From Paralithodes platypus (lineage: Eukaryota > Arthropoda > Malacostraca > Decapoda > Lithodidae), in NCBI GenBank assembly GCA_032716605.1, contig CM064560.1:18583441-18647440 (forward strand): DNA of 64,000 nt, in the 5' to 3' direction. Positions within the stretch are counted from its first letter, which is position 1. Every line of letters starts with the position of its first letter. A program made the position numbers and the translations under genes. The notes below the pieces were generated by a model that was not told where the DNA came from, ran no database searches, and saw only the letters and a list, made by a program, of their open reading frames with translations. Positions 10,983 to 20,491 of the stretch are shown here, one piece after another.

Positions 10983-13862
10983 CTAGACCCTCTGCCTTAA
11001 AGCTATACATGGTAAGGAAGGTTTGTCTAGAGCAACTGACAAGTATCTAGAGAGAAACGTATGATTAGACGCCCACAACTGTGTGGACGCAATATCTTCA
11101 ACTGAAAAGTTTTTCAGGAAACGTAAAGAGGCCGCCCACTTGCGTAAATCGTGGGCCCTACCCACAACGCCGGGATTACTCTCTTTAATGACTTCTACCA
11201 GAAGAGAGGCTAATCGCCGTTTAAGTAAGCGTTTACCCGTACTCGCTACCCATAAAGCACCTTGGGGGTTATGAGGAGCTATTCTTAAATATTTGGTTAG
11301 AGCTTGCACTGGACATAAATTATGATGCACCTTTCCCCTTTTTAACGCCGGCACCGTGAATTCAGAAAACACGTGTGCACTATGCTCATTCTTGGCTACA
11401 AACGCCGGGGAGGGTGCAATGGAAATGGAATCATTAAGTCTACCAAACCTAAGACAATTAGGTGTGTTGCTCATCGCCGCCAGCTCAGACACTCTGTTTC
11501 CGGTGGCCAAAGCCAAAAGGAAAACTGCTTTCTTTAAGATTAAAGCAAAGTCTGCAGTATTTTGATACAGACGAGAATGAAGTAAAGACAAAGCTTTGTC
11601 CAGAGACCAAGTAGGCATGAGCTGACGGGGAGGTGGGCGGAGTTTAAAACACGCTCTCATAAATCCTGTTTCCTCCGCCACCGGTATGGATAGACCTGTA
11701 AGGTCGAAAAAGGGCACTCTAATCGCAGTTAAGTGATTCTTCAGAGTAACCACAGATAAACGTTTCTGCTCAAACAGATAGTTCAAGTAATTAAAAACCA
11801 ATGCCACTGAGGGTACAGTTTGTTCCGTTCTAACAATCCAAGAAGTAAAAGCTTTCCAATGAGATTGATATTGTCGCTTAGTAGACTGAGTATATTGATT
11901 GAGCAATTTATTGGTCACATCTCTACCGTATGGTGCTAGCCACTTGGCCTCCTGAATGTCCATAATGCAAAAGTCAGCGAGGTCTCTAGGTTGCCAATCG
12001 TGTCTAAGTGGAAGTACCTGACCGGGAGCGATACCGGGTCCGGGCACCACATTATTAACTGCTGGCACCACACCTGCGCCGGCCACAGGGGCGCGATTAG
12101 CGAGACTAAGCCTCGATAAACTCGTAGTTTGTTCACTACGTGGCACATTAGTGACGCATCTGGCGGTGGAAACAGATAGATGGAGCTCCATCTGTTCCAG
12201 TCTGTCACTAGGGCGTCTGGCCCCCCTGCCGGCGTTATCGTCCGGCGGGTGAGGTATAGAGGGAGCTTGTGAGTCTCCTCGGACGCAAAAAGATCCACTT
12301 GTGGATGGGAGAGCTCCGCAATCATTAGGTCGAAAATGGGTTGCTTGAGCTCCCATTCTACTGTCGTGCTCTGTCTCCGGGACAGAGCGTCTGCCCAGAC
12401 GTTCGCTACGCCTGGGAGATAAGATGCGTGAAGATAAATATCTAGACTGGTGGCTAGGACAAAAATCTCTTCCGACACGAGTAGCAACTTCCTTGACCTC
12501 GTTGACCCTTGTTTCTGAATACAGTGAACTGCATTCAGATTGTCCATTCTGAAGGCCACTGACTTGCCCCGTAACGCCGAGCCGTGAGCCTGAAGGAAAT
12601 ACAATGGGACTAGTAACTCTTTGACATTTATGTGAGCGATTTCTAAGTGGGACCAAAGTCCCTGACCCTGGTGCCCCTGATTTGACTGAAATCCCCACCC
12701 TATGGTGCCTGACGCATCCGTGTCTACCCATACCGTTGGAGGAGGAGAGGTCCATGACATGATTGAGTGCAATGTTTCCCTCTTCGCCCAGACCGCTAGT
12801 AAGGTGTGGATTAATTTTGGTATGGGCCATAATTTTCCCGCCGGTAAGAGTGGGAAATATTTGTTGCCCTCCAATATTAATCGTTTTACTTTCAACCGGC
12901 CCAACTTGACAGTTAGCTGAATCCAGTTGAGAGAGCCGACCAGAGACTCCCAGACTCTTCGTGTCGTAGTCAGACTGTGAAGAAACCTGAACAGTTTCCT
13001 GCGAAACCTGTTGCGATTGTCCACACTCTGACTCAGAGTGAGAGCGGCGGTGTCCCAGACCAGCCCTATCCACTGAATTACTCTTGAGGGAACAAGGTTT
13101 GACTTTACCAGATTTACCTTGAAGCCTAGAGTTTTGACATGATTTAAAATGATATTGACATGTTTTATGCATAATTGTTGTGTCTCTGCCACCACCAGCC
13201 AGTCGTCTAGATACCACAACACTCTGATTCCCTGTTTTAACAATGGCATCAGGGCTTGCCTGACTAATTTTGTGAATAATCGAGGTGCTAGGTTCAAACC
13301 GAACGGCATCCTTTGAAAAACAAAATTTTGGTGCCTGATCCTCAAGGCCAGAAACCTTTGAAATCTTTTGTTGACCGACACGTGCCAATAGGCGTCTGTC
13401 AGGTCTAGGGAACACATCCAGCCACCCGGCGGAAGTGTTAGCCTGATTTGATGAACTGTTAACATTCTGAAAGACTCGTTGTAAATGTGAAGATTCAGAT
13501 ACGACAGGTCTACGACCGGCCTCATCTGAACACTGTCCCGTTTGGGAACCAAAAACAGTTTTGACGTGAATACAGGGTAATCTGGGGGGTACCGGGATGA
13601 TGACATTCTTGGCAATCATCTCCTGGACCAGCAGCTCCACCTCTAATGAAACACAATTTGCCGTTGTCGGCTGACGTAAGCGAGGTCGCCGGAGCCACTG
13701 CCAAGTGATGCCTTTGCGTGCCACCATCCGTGCCCATGTTTTTAACGGCCATGCTTGGTGACACGTTCGGAACGACCCAGTTAGCAGACAAGGGTTCGCC
13801 GGCTGTACTTCCCTCGGTTCCTCCGGCTCTAAGGTAGGCACTGGGAGTGAGAAAGACTTTAG
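10983..13862 (-). CDS. DIRS tyrosine recombinase in a long frame overlapping RT/RNase H
   Basis: One frame of more than 950 codons is open from the gag stop region to 10983. Its last 330 or so residues are the recombinase: EAKWLAPYG, a core-binding part (SHWKAFTSWIV), the catalytic Arg in LALATGNRVSELAAM, the His-x-x-Arg box RAHDLRKWAAS and the Tyr in LSRYLSVALDKP. The first roughly 80 residues (ARMVARKGITWQW, LLVQEMIAKNVIIPVP) look like the N-terminal part of a DIRS RT, although the RT core is in the +1 frame. The central 560 codons are overprinted on RT/RNase H with no stop. The start is uncertain: GTG at 13841 is possible, as is coupling to gag. Overlapping RT and recombinase frames are known for DIRS-1-type elements. 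Confidence 0.85.
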   Translation of the reverse strand, partial: LKSFSLPVPTLEPEEPREVQPANPCLLTGSFRTCHQAWPLKTWARMVARKGITWQWLRRPRLRQPTTANCVSLEVELLVQEMIAKNVIIPVPPRLPCIHVKTVFGSQTGQCSDEAGRRPVVSESSHLQRVFQNVNSSSNQANTSAGWLDVFPRPDRRLLARVGQQKISKVSGLEDQAPKFCFSKDAVRFEPSTSIIHKISQASPDAIVKTGNQSVVVSRRLAGGGRDTTIMHKTCQYHFKSCQNSRLQGKSGKVKPCSLKSNSVDRAGLGHRRSHSESECGQSQQVSQETVQVSSQSDYDTKSLGVSGRLSQLDSANCQVGPVESKTINIGGQQIFPTLTGGKIMAHTKINPHLTSGLGEEGNIALNHVMDLSSSNGMGRHGCVRHHRVGISVKSGAPGSGTLVPLRNRSHKCQRVTSPIVFPSGSRLGVTGQVSGLQNGQSECSSLYSETRVNEVKEVATRVGRDFCPSHQSRYLSSRILSPRRSERLGRRSVPETEHDSRMGAQATHFRPNDCGALPSTSGSFCVRGDSQAPSIPHPPDDNAGRGARRPSDRLEQMELHLSVSTARCVTNVPRSEQTTSLSRLSLANRAPVAGAGVVPAVNNVVPGPGIAPGQVLPLRHDWQPRDLADFCIMDIQEAKWLAPYGRDVTNKLLNQYTQSTKRQYQSHWKAFTSWIVRTEQTVPSVALVFNYLNYLFEQKRLSVVTLKNHLTAIRVPFFDLTGLSIPVAEETGFMRACFKLRPPPRQLMPTWSLDKALSLLHSRLYQNTADFALILKKAVFLLALATGNRVSELAAMSNTPNCLRFGRLNDSISIAPSPAFVAKNEHSAHVFSEFTVPALKRGKVHHNLCPVQALTKYLRIAPHNPQGALWVASTGKRLLKRRLASLLVEVIKESNPGVVGRAHDLRKWAASLRFLKNFSVEDIASTQLWASNHTFLSRYLSVALDKPSLPCIALRQRV
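11936..13615 (-). CDS. DIRS reverse transcriptase and RNase H
   Basis: This frame of about 560 codons is preceded by a TGA at 13618-13616, so the N-terminal RT segment must come from the other frame by a +1 shift near a C6 run (about 13588-13593). RT motifs: FLVPKRD (21-27), MRPVVDLSYLN (31-41), SLDLTDAYWHV (69-79), FQRMPFGLNLAP (100-111) and the active site WYLDDWLV (134-141). RNase H motifs: WVDTDASGTIGWGF (about 296-309), NVKELLVP (330-337), RMDNLNAVH (356-364) and WADALSR (407-413), giving the D-E-D-D set. A C-terminal block (FPPPDASLMC, IAPLWPAQVW) is shared with the first DIRS element. All catalytic residues are present. Confidence 0.9.
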   Translation of the reverse strand: MPRMSSSRYPPDYPVFTSKLFLVPKRDSVQMRPVVDLSYLNLHIYNESFRMLTVHQIRLTLPPGGWMCSLDLTDAYWHVSVNKRFQRFLALRIRHQNFVFQRMPFGLNLAPRLFTKLVRQALMPLLKQGIRVLWYLDDWLVVAETQQLCIKHVNIILNHVKTLGFKVNLVKSNLVPSRVIQWIGLVWDTAALTLSQSVDNRNRFRRKLFRFLHSLTTTRRVWESLVGSLNWIQLTVKLGRLKVKRLILEGNKYFPLLPAGKLWPIPKLIHTLLAVWAKRETLHSIMSWTSPPPTVWVDTDASGTIGWGFQSNQGHQGQGLWSHLEIAHINVKELLVPLYFLQAHGSALRGKSVAFRMDNLNAVHCIQKQGSTRSRKLLLVSEEIFVLATSLDIYLHASYLPGVANVWADALSRRQSTTVEWELKQPIFDLMIAELSHPQVDLFASEETHKLPLYLTRRTITPAGGPDALVTDWNRWSSIYLFPPPDASLMCHVVNKLRVYRGLVSLIAPLWPAQVWCQQLIMWCPDPVSLPVRYFHLDTIGNLETSLTFALWTFRRPSG

Positions 13863-16477
13863 TTTTTTGATGGTGGTTTTGGTGGTGTTGGCCGCTTCGC
13901 CGGCTGGCTGGTGTGGGCCGAAGACTGGCCCTGACCCGGCTTATACTGGCCGCGTCCCCTCTGTCCTGAAAACCCTCTCTGTCTATGCCTGAACTGACCC
14001 AGGGGGGATTGGGAGGACTTAGGCGGAAGAAACGGCTTAGAACCCCCTGGCTGAGCTTTAGTAGGAGGCTTAGGTTTGGGGAAGTTAAATGCGGGTTTCT
14101 TAGCCTGTGCGGGACTGTGCTTCACGGCCTGTGCCATGTTAAACACTGTTCGCCATACATCAGGGGACATTAAAGAAGGTGTAAGTACTGGGGACATAAC
14201 CACCTGGTTAGCAATGCGATCAGGCAGCTTGCGAACTAATGACATTCTAAGATCCTGTCGTGCTCGCACCGCCTCAAGTAAGGCTGTGCGTATGTCACCT
14301 AAGGATTGAATTGACGACTGAAGAATCAGACGCCGGGATAATTCAACTGATCTTCGAGCATCCGCGTCTGCGATTGCCTGAGTAGACCTGAGTAAAGACT
14401 TAGCCACCTGTTGAGAAACTATGTACTGTGAAAACAGGCGGAAAGCTTTTCCCCTAAGCCTAAATTCTCTGTCTAGGTGAGAAGGGGTAGGGGTAATGAA
14501 TGGTTCCTTTAGTTCACAAAGATTAATCTTAGGGGCAGCTAAAAAGGAAAATAAAGCTGACGGAACTCCGCCGGCAGAACCTACCGGCATTGAGAACCAT
14601 GAATGTGTATCCTGAGGGATCTGGTGGGAAGATTTAGAAGTGAAAGTGGTTGCAAAGTTCTGAGCCTCTACCTCCCAATCCACCCAAGGTCCTGGTCCTA
14701 ACTGTCCCACCTTCAACACTGGATTAGCTGTCTCGTCTGTGACGGTCTGTAAATCTAGTTCAGGAGTAATAGCCAACAGAGCCTTAATATCATTAAACCC
14801 ATCCAGCTTAGACCAGTCTGAAAAAAGTTTTGAAGCTGAGGCAGGGGGTAAAGCAGGCTTAGATGCATAAACAAAATAATCCTGATAATAATAACTAGGT
14901 ATAGCCTTGATATTTACATCCAAAACCTTACCCAAGGCATCCAATGCCCTTAATTTCTTAGACTTATTTCCCTGGATAAACCACTCACTTGGTACCGGGA
15001 GTTCCCCTGACAAGGTAGGCTGGGCAAGCTCTGGCTTAGAGGGGTTCAAAGGGACCCATGACTCGTCTGGCCCATAAAGCAGGGGCATAGCTACCTTTCT
15101 AAGAGGCGCTTTGTCTAGAGGGGGTGGATTAACATCCGTAATGACCCTGACATTTGACGTAGTGAATGCCGCCGTAGCTGGCTTAGAGCTCCCTGCCGGT
15201 GACAAAGTAGGAGGGCTAGGAATCTTAGATAAATCGATTGACGTTATCAGAGGCCGTACCGCAGAACCTGTCAAGGGAGCCCCCAAGTCCATTGTGGGGT
15301 TTTCTCGTTGTTGATTAAAGAATTTTGATAGAGCATGAGTAAGTAACCCATCAATTTCTTGTGCTGTAACAAACTGGTTAGGTGCAGAACTTTCAGGTGA
15401 ATTAGTATTAACATGGGCGGCGTCCAGGCCTGAGCCTGACCCTTGTCCTTCCCTATCTGAAATTAATGACACTTCATCTTGTCCCTCCCGATCCTCCTGA
15501 GAAGACCCCGCCGAGGCAGGGGCACCTTGTTTCCAAGATAAATCAGGGATAGAGGATGGGGCCGCCGCGTCCCTGTGGACATCGGCTACTGTGTGACTCG
15601 TATGAGTCGGACGTGGATGGACAGACCCTGGCTGAGCAAAACGCCAAACACCTAGGCTCTGGCCTACACTCTCTTGAGAGTCTGAAACATTCTCAATTAT
15701 TGAATATCCTGAACTCTCCATTTCTAGGGTTAAAATATCAATAGGTAAATCTTGTTTAGGGACAGGCGCTTCACTATACTCTGAGGCTGTAACAGAAACA
15801 TTGTCAGGTGTAGAGGTACGATGAGATGCACTAGACTTAGAAGAATGTCGAGAGGACTTCTTATGGGAATCCTTTTTGGAGGATTTATGGCTACGGTGTG
15901 ACCGCGAACTGGACCTAGGTTTGGACGGATCACCACCATGGTCCCTGGGGGAAGCTTCAGTCTTGCACTTCTTACTCGCCGGGGAAGAGGCCCGACTTGA
16001 AGACCGTTGTCTGAGGGGAGACCTTGACCTCGATCTCGCCTGCGACGAGGAGGTGGCTGCCGGGGGAGTAGGCTCTCTCGGGCGTTTAAACGTCTCCTCA
16101 GACGATACAGAATCCTGGCTAGTCTCTGTCGGCTTAAAACCCCTTACTCTAGAGGTACGTTTAGGGGGAGGGTGCTCTGACAGCAACTTATCCCAAAGTG
16201 GGACGTTGTCACATTGAAGTGACTTATGTGCGACAATGGTAGTGTAGGCCGACATTTGTTGTCTGACCTCTCTCAACGCTACCGCCGCGGTCTTGTCATT
16301 GTCACACAGGACTTTATTGGTTAATTGGGAGCAAAAAGAACAATTACTTGTAACCCAGAGACCCCTTGAACGGTCTAGACATCTAACACACCTTATGCAA
16401 AGGGTGTGTGCAAAAATGGGGATACCCGCGCAAGTAGGGGTAATGCACAGGGCAAAAACTGGGGTGACATTAGCCAT
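13859..16477 (-). CDS. DIRS gag-like protein
   Basis: An 872-codon frame upstream of the polymerase, in the gag position, with no assigned enzymatic function. The N-terminus is a cysteine cluster (Cys11, Cys16, His24, Cys27, Cys30, Cys33, Cys46, Cys49) that could bind zinc. Residues of about 128-220 are Ser/Arg-rich with SR and RS repeats (RSRSRSPLRQRSSSRASS) and Lys/His tracts, giving an RNA-binding or nuclear character. Residues of about 480-790 form the compact, probably assembling part (DESWVPLNPSKPELAQPTLS, SRRLILQSSIQSLGD). The tail is Gly/Gln/Arg/Pro-rich (GQRGRGQYKPGQGQ). A polymerase-frame overlap at its stop (13859-13861) suggests coupled expression. The start is the first Met; no upstream in-frame extension was evaluated. 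Confidence 0.8.
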   Translation of the reverse strand: MANVTPVFALCITPTCAGIPIFAHTLCIRCVRCLDRSRGLWVTSNCSFCSQLTNKVLCDNDKTAAVALREVRQQMSAYTTIVAHKSLQCDNVPLWDKLLSEHPPPKRTSRVRGFKPTETSQDSVSSEETFKRPREPTPPAATSSSQARSRSRSPLRQRSSSRASSPASKKCKTEASPRDHGGDPSKPRSSSRSHRSHKSSKKDSHKKSSRHSSKSSASHRTSTPDNVSVTASEYSEAPVPKQDLPIDILTLEMESSGYSIIENVSDSQESVGQSLGVWRFAQPGSVHPRPTHTSHTVADVHRDAAAPSSIPDLSWKQGAPASAGSSQEDREGQDEVSLISDREGQGSGSGLDAAHVNTNSPESSAPNQFVTAQEIDGLLTHALSKFFNQQRENPTMDLGAPLTGSAVRPLITSIDLSKIPSPPTLSPAGSSKPATAAFTTSNVRVITDVNPPPLDKAPLRKVAMPLLYGPDESWVPLNPSKPELAQPTLSGELPVPSEWFIQGNKSKKLRALDALGKVLDVNIKAIPSYYYQDYFVYASKPALPPASASKLFSDWSKLDGFNDIKALLAITPELDLQTVTDETANPVLKVGQLGPGPWVDWEVEAQNFATTFTSKSSHQIPQDTHSWFSMPVGSAGGVPSALFSFLAAPKINLCELKEPFITPTPSHLDREFRLRGKAFRLFSQYIVSQQVAKSLLRSTQAIADADARRSVELSRRLILQSSIQSLGDIRTALLEAVRARQDLRMSLVRKLPDRIANQVVMSPVLTPSLMSPDVWRTVFNMAQAVKHSPAQAKKPAFNFPKPKPPTKAQPGGSKPFLPPKSSQSPLGQFRHRQRGFSGQRGRGQYKPGQGQSSAHTSQPAKRPTPPKPPSKN

Positions 16478-18273
16478 GACAGAGACTGGTGAGAGGAACT
16501 ACCGCCGGGTCTGTATTGGTCCGCCGGAGCTCAGCTCTGGAAAAATAAAGAAAATTTCCAGGAATTAATGCTCATAAGGTTAACCCAAGTGTTCGCATAC
16601 AAGTGTTAATAACCCGCCGGGTAACGGGATGCAAAGACACAGCTAACACATCTCGCCACGCGGCTGGGTATAAAGAGGCTAAACAAGTCTTCTTAGCTAA
16701 GAACATGAAGAATACCCTCTGATATAATGGTCCAGTATGGCACTTATAGTCTGTAGGAGGTGGTGACTGTCTCAAGATTCAATTTTGTAACAAAGCCCCC
16801 CCTCATAAAGACGCCGGCCCTTGAAATATTTTAGTAGAATAGCCCAGGGCAGGAAAATACGAGATCTGATTTTTTAACGAATTGTCCCAAACGATCGTCG
16901 TAAAAATAGAAGGCGGCGATACTGAAAGTATCTCCTAATTAAGGTTAATCGAAATTGAATTTGTTTATAAATTCCTTAGTTCCTATACTTAGGGACACCC
17001 GCCGGGTGTGGAAATCGATTTGGTTAAACCTCACTGATCCTTCAAATGCCGTAAGAGTAAAGGCGGCGATACACAGAGTATCACTCACATGGATTGGTTA
17101 ACTATAAGAGACCTAAGTCGTTTTATCCCACCCTGCTAAGGTGCACCCGCCGGGTGAGAAGTCTAAAAGTTAACCCCACAAGTTCCTGACCCCACTACTT
17201 TGTAAAAGATCGCCGGGGAGGAACGCCTAAACAACAGCTAGGTTTTCCCCGTGGTTTGTCGTAAACCAGGTAGAAAAACCTATAAAAAACAAGTGTTCTC
17301 ACGAACATCGTTTCTTTATATATAACTAAATATATATGTAAGGATGGGTACAGCCATCCCGCCGGGAATAAAGGAGGCCTGAAACCAGGCACCCACAGAT
17401 ACGCAGTCCTGGAGAGCCACAGACACCTCCCCCGCCGGGGAACTAGCCAGTGTTAACAACCACGTGTGGCCTAACACTGCTCATCGGTCAGGTTTTTTCA
17501 CGGTGAAACCGAGAAAAACCCGCCGGAAGGCAAACCCCACCCTGAACAGACACCATCTGAACAATACGACACGAGGAGAGACACGCACGACTAACCAAGG
17601 TCACAACATAATCCGTGGAATTAGCCAATACACAACTAAACCAGGAAACAAATATAGTCCGAGGAATTAGCCAATACACAACTAAAACCCGGATACACAT
17701 GACACAGTAGGGCATATTTATAAAATAAATAATAACACTAGACATGTGGCAAAGCTACGAGCGGCTGGCTAGGCCTAGGTAGACGGCAAGAAATAGTTGA
17801 AATATAAACACACACTGGAATATCACAACAGGAACCACCGCCAACACACCACCGAAGCGATAACTTCCCAACCCCGGGAAGCCTGACACGGACCCAGAAA
17901 AAACTTCACTAAGTGAAGAAAAATACGCTGGGAACGTCAGCAAACATACAGCTTACCTCATCAGAAGGATAAAAGGCAGCAATAATTAACGCGTAATGAA
18001 AGCCGCCTGCATCACCAACTAAACCAAACTGTGAAAAGTTCACGTGTCCACAACAGGACCACGAGGGTACATCCGAAATAGATGCCCCATACATACGACC
18101 CAAAATACATTGCACTGCGGGCAACCAGCCCAGGACACTCCTGCTACGCCTATCCTAACCTTACTCGATACATCCCAGAGTAAACAAATGAGAAAAAACT
18201 CACTAGGGACGCCACGAATGCGGAACCAGCGGAGCCTGAAAGGAACGTCCGGGCAGGCTGAGCGCAGAGCAAA
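16478..18273 (-). promoter_or_regulatory. DIRS 5' leader with repeated GC hairpin motifs
   Basis: This 1.8-kb non-coding stretch lies between the inverted terminal repeat and gag. It has many copies of CCGCCGGG-like motifs (near 16612, 16999, 17147, 17356, 17431, 17518). Two diverged units about 150 bp apart each hold AAGGCGGCGATAC followed by GTATC (16909-16931 and 17059-17081) and then the hairpin CACCCGCCGGGTG (16995-17007 and 17143-17155). The promoter and start site are not identifiable by eye. The motifs may be protein- or RNA-binding sites; that is inference. Confidence 0.55.
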
Positions 18274-18583
18274 GAAGGAGGAATGACGCCTGGATCAGCG
18301 TCTGGTCAGAAATCCACACAAGTACATCCACGATATGATGGAAAGCTTATTGGATAGTTATTCTTATTTTCTTTTTGTTTTTATTTTTTACGAAGTTTTT
18401 TCGTAGTGAGAACCCAATTCATAATGACTGAAGCCATGAGTGAGGTCGCGTGCGCTCATGATGAAGGCTCCTCAGTTTTTAAATGCTCTGCGCGGTAGAT
18501 TCAAACTACGGCGGATTAGTGTTTGAAGAGGATGCCTTATGTAATAGGCATGTTCGTCAATGATGGAGGGGCCACTAATAAAT
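18274..18583 (-). repeat. right inverted terminal repeat of the complete DIRS element
   Basis: Reverse complement of 9929-10238 with very few differences. The last bases (CCACTAATAAAT) are unique to this end and reappear only in the internal complementary region. Confidence 0.9.
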
Positions 18584-18766
18584 AGTGAGCCTGTAATGTT
18601 GGAAGAACCGGCTTTCGGCCGGCACATTTTTCTACCGAAAAATGTAGCCTACAAATTAATCTAGAAGGGGGATCTAATGGATGTTTTGATGTTTGATGGA
18701 GGTCTAGGGAGGAAACTAGAAAAATAACAAATACATGGAAAAATCGCCCAAAAAGTGAACCATCCT
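18584..18766 (+). mobile_element. right half of the DIRS-split family-1 MITE
   Basis: It starts AGTGAGCCTGTAATG and runs through GGAAGAACCGGC, TTTTTCTACCGAAAAATG, ATCTAATGGATG, GGAGGAAACTAG and GTGAACCATCC, as in the intact copies. The outer TIR and the TTAA are eroded. The left half is at 9707-9888. Confidence 0.8.
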
Positions 18767-19545
18767 CAATACAGCCTCAATAAAGTGGACCGTACACACC
18801 AACACAACTTGGTTACATGTAACTCTGCAATAGTACAGTCAGCGATCATATATAGTACATCTTACTATTTTTGTTAAAACGAGGCTAATACAATATAAAT
18901 TAACTTTCAATTATATCAAAGGGTGCGTGGTTATTTTGCATGAAAATAAGGCCTATGGTAATATGATAACACCTTAATACTCCTAATATACAAACAGTTG
19001 TGGTCAGGCTCATGAACCAAAAAACTTCAAAACAGCAGTGCTTCATTCAATTTGAAAATCATAAAAAAACTTTCTTTCAACATTAATACAGAAGTTTTAT
19101 CTGTACTTTCTTTAATATAAACAGTTTCATCTGTTTTGCATAACATGGTATTTCTCAAGAGAAATATTTTGTCAATTTCTCCAAATATTTTACCAAGCGA
19201 TCTTATACAATGTTGAATACTCTATAAATTATCTAAAAAATGACATAAGATTATAACGAAAAAGAAAAAATTACATATATCATTGTCGTTTTGAAGATGA
19301 TTGACTTTTTACAATTTAATATGAAGAACACTGGGTAAAATTATACAATGTTTTCTGTTATTGGCCCTGACCACAAGTGACTGACAATAAGGCAGTACAA
19401 TAATACACTTCCACACAGCTTATGACTACACTACAAACACTGCATTTTTACTTATATATATATATACTGTATATAACAACTTCTGGCAAAACTTCAACCC
19501 AGGACCAGATCTTGGAACCATAGTCAATTATCAAGAAGCTTTAGT
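18767..19545. other. AT-rich non-coding DNA
   Basis: No frame of note and no repeat ends recognised. A TA-dinucleotide run lies near 19450-19475. Confidence 0.5.
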
Positions 19546-19549
19546 TTAA

Positions 19550-19880
19550 GGGGGAATGGGCCAGTTTTCTGGACCACTTTCTCCCTCATGTTTAGCCCCA
19601 TTAGTTCTCAGATGTTATTTAGTCGATTATAAGACCTTTGCCCCATTTCTTGTCAATATTTAGACCTTTCGTGCTATTTAGGTGTCGATTTTTTCCCCTG
19701 GCGAACAATAGTGAGCCTGTAATGTTGGAAGAACCGGCCTTTGGCCGGGAAATTTTTCTACCGAAATATGTACAAATTAATCTAGAAGGGGAATCTAATG
19801 GATTTTTTAAAAATTTGATGGAGGTCTAGGGAGGAAACTAGAAAAATAATGAATGCATGCAAAAAGTGAACCATCTCCCC
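19550..19880 (+). mobile_element. TTAA-type MITE family 1, intact (empty site for the DIRS insertion)
   Basis: Flanked by TTAA at 19546-19549 and 19881-19884, with termini GGGGGAATGG and CCATCTCCCC. Internal GGCGAACAATAGTGAGCC is the uninterrupted version of the DIRS target. There is a short internal hairpin (CCGGCCTTTGGCCGG). No coding capacity; TTAA targets are typical of piggyBac- or Kolobok-mobilised elements. Confidence 0.85.
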
Positions 19881-19884
19881 TTAA

Positions 19885-20487
19885 CCTAAGAAGTGTGCAT
19901 GGGGGGTATGAGACACCACACTCCTGTGCCGACGTATTTGAGCTGTTCCCATCACTAACATCGTTATTTTACCATAAATAGCATTAATACTTATCCATAT
20001 GCACCTATTATAGGTTGATTATAAAGGTATTAACCTGTTACATCAATAAAACAAGTGGAAACAGCGTTTGGATGGTCAAAATCGGCGATACAGGCCGGGA
20101 GTTACATAATGTATGGCTGAGGCAACCCCCCTCCCCTCCTCTCCTCCCCTTGTCTGGAGAGACACTGTTACGCAATAGTCTCTCTCTCGCTCTTTCCCAC
20201 GCTTGGTAACAGTGATGACAACGCCCTGCTACCAACTCGCTAATGTTAGCACGAAAATAGACCACAGAATAAGGGAATAACAGGGAAAATAGGTGATAAC
20301 TGAAGGAGGTGAGGAAAGTGGGGAAGGAGGGGAGGTGGAGGAGTGATATTTGGCATGGCCCAGGGGCAAAAAAATAAAATAAAAAATAAAATTGTGATTT
20401 TAAATGGATTTGTTTTCCCCCAGACTCTTAAGAGTCTTCCCGCAGTCGCCCGGGGAAACTCTTAAGAGTCTTCCAGTAGTTGCCGGG
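19885..20487 (-). mobile_element. TTAA element family B
   Basis: It shares the TTAA at 19881-19884 with the preceding MITE and ends before the TTAA at 20488-20491. It is the reverse complement of much of 42046-42624 (AGGTGATAA, GGGAATAACAGGG, CTAATGTTAGCAC, ACATCGTTATTTTACCATA). The outer part has two copies of ACTCTTAAGAGTCTTCC. It has no coding frame. Confidence 0.7.
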
Positions 20488-20491
20488 TTAA

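Larger units (their letters stand above)
9889..18583 (-). mobile_element. complete DIRS-type retrotransposon (about 8.7 kb)
   Basis: On the minus strand it has, in order: a right-hand inverted terminal repeat, a long leader, gag, an overlapping RT/RNase H and tyrosine-recombinase pair, an internal complementary region and a left-hand inverted terminal repeat. The host sequence is a family-1 MITE: GGCGAACGAT on the left joins AGTGAGCCTG on the right, and the related copy at 19550-19880 reads straight through this point. No target bases are duplicated, as expected for recombinase-mediated insertion of a circle. All three frames are long and open, so the copy may be recent. Confidence 0.95.
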
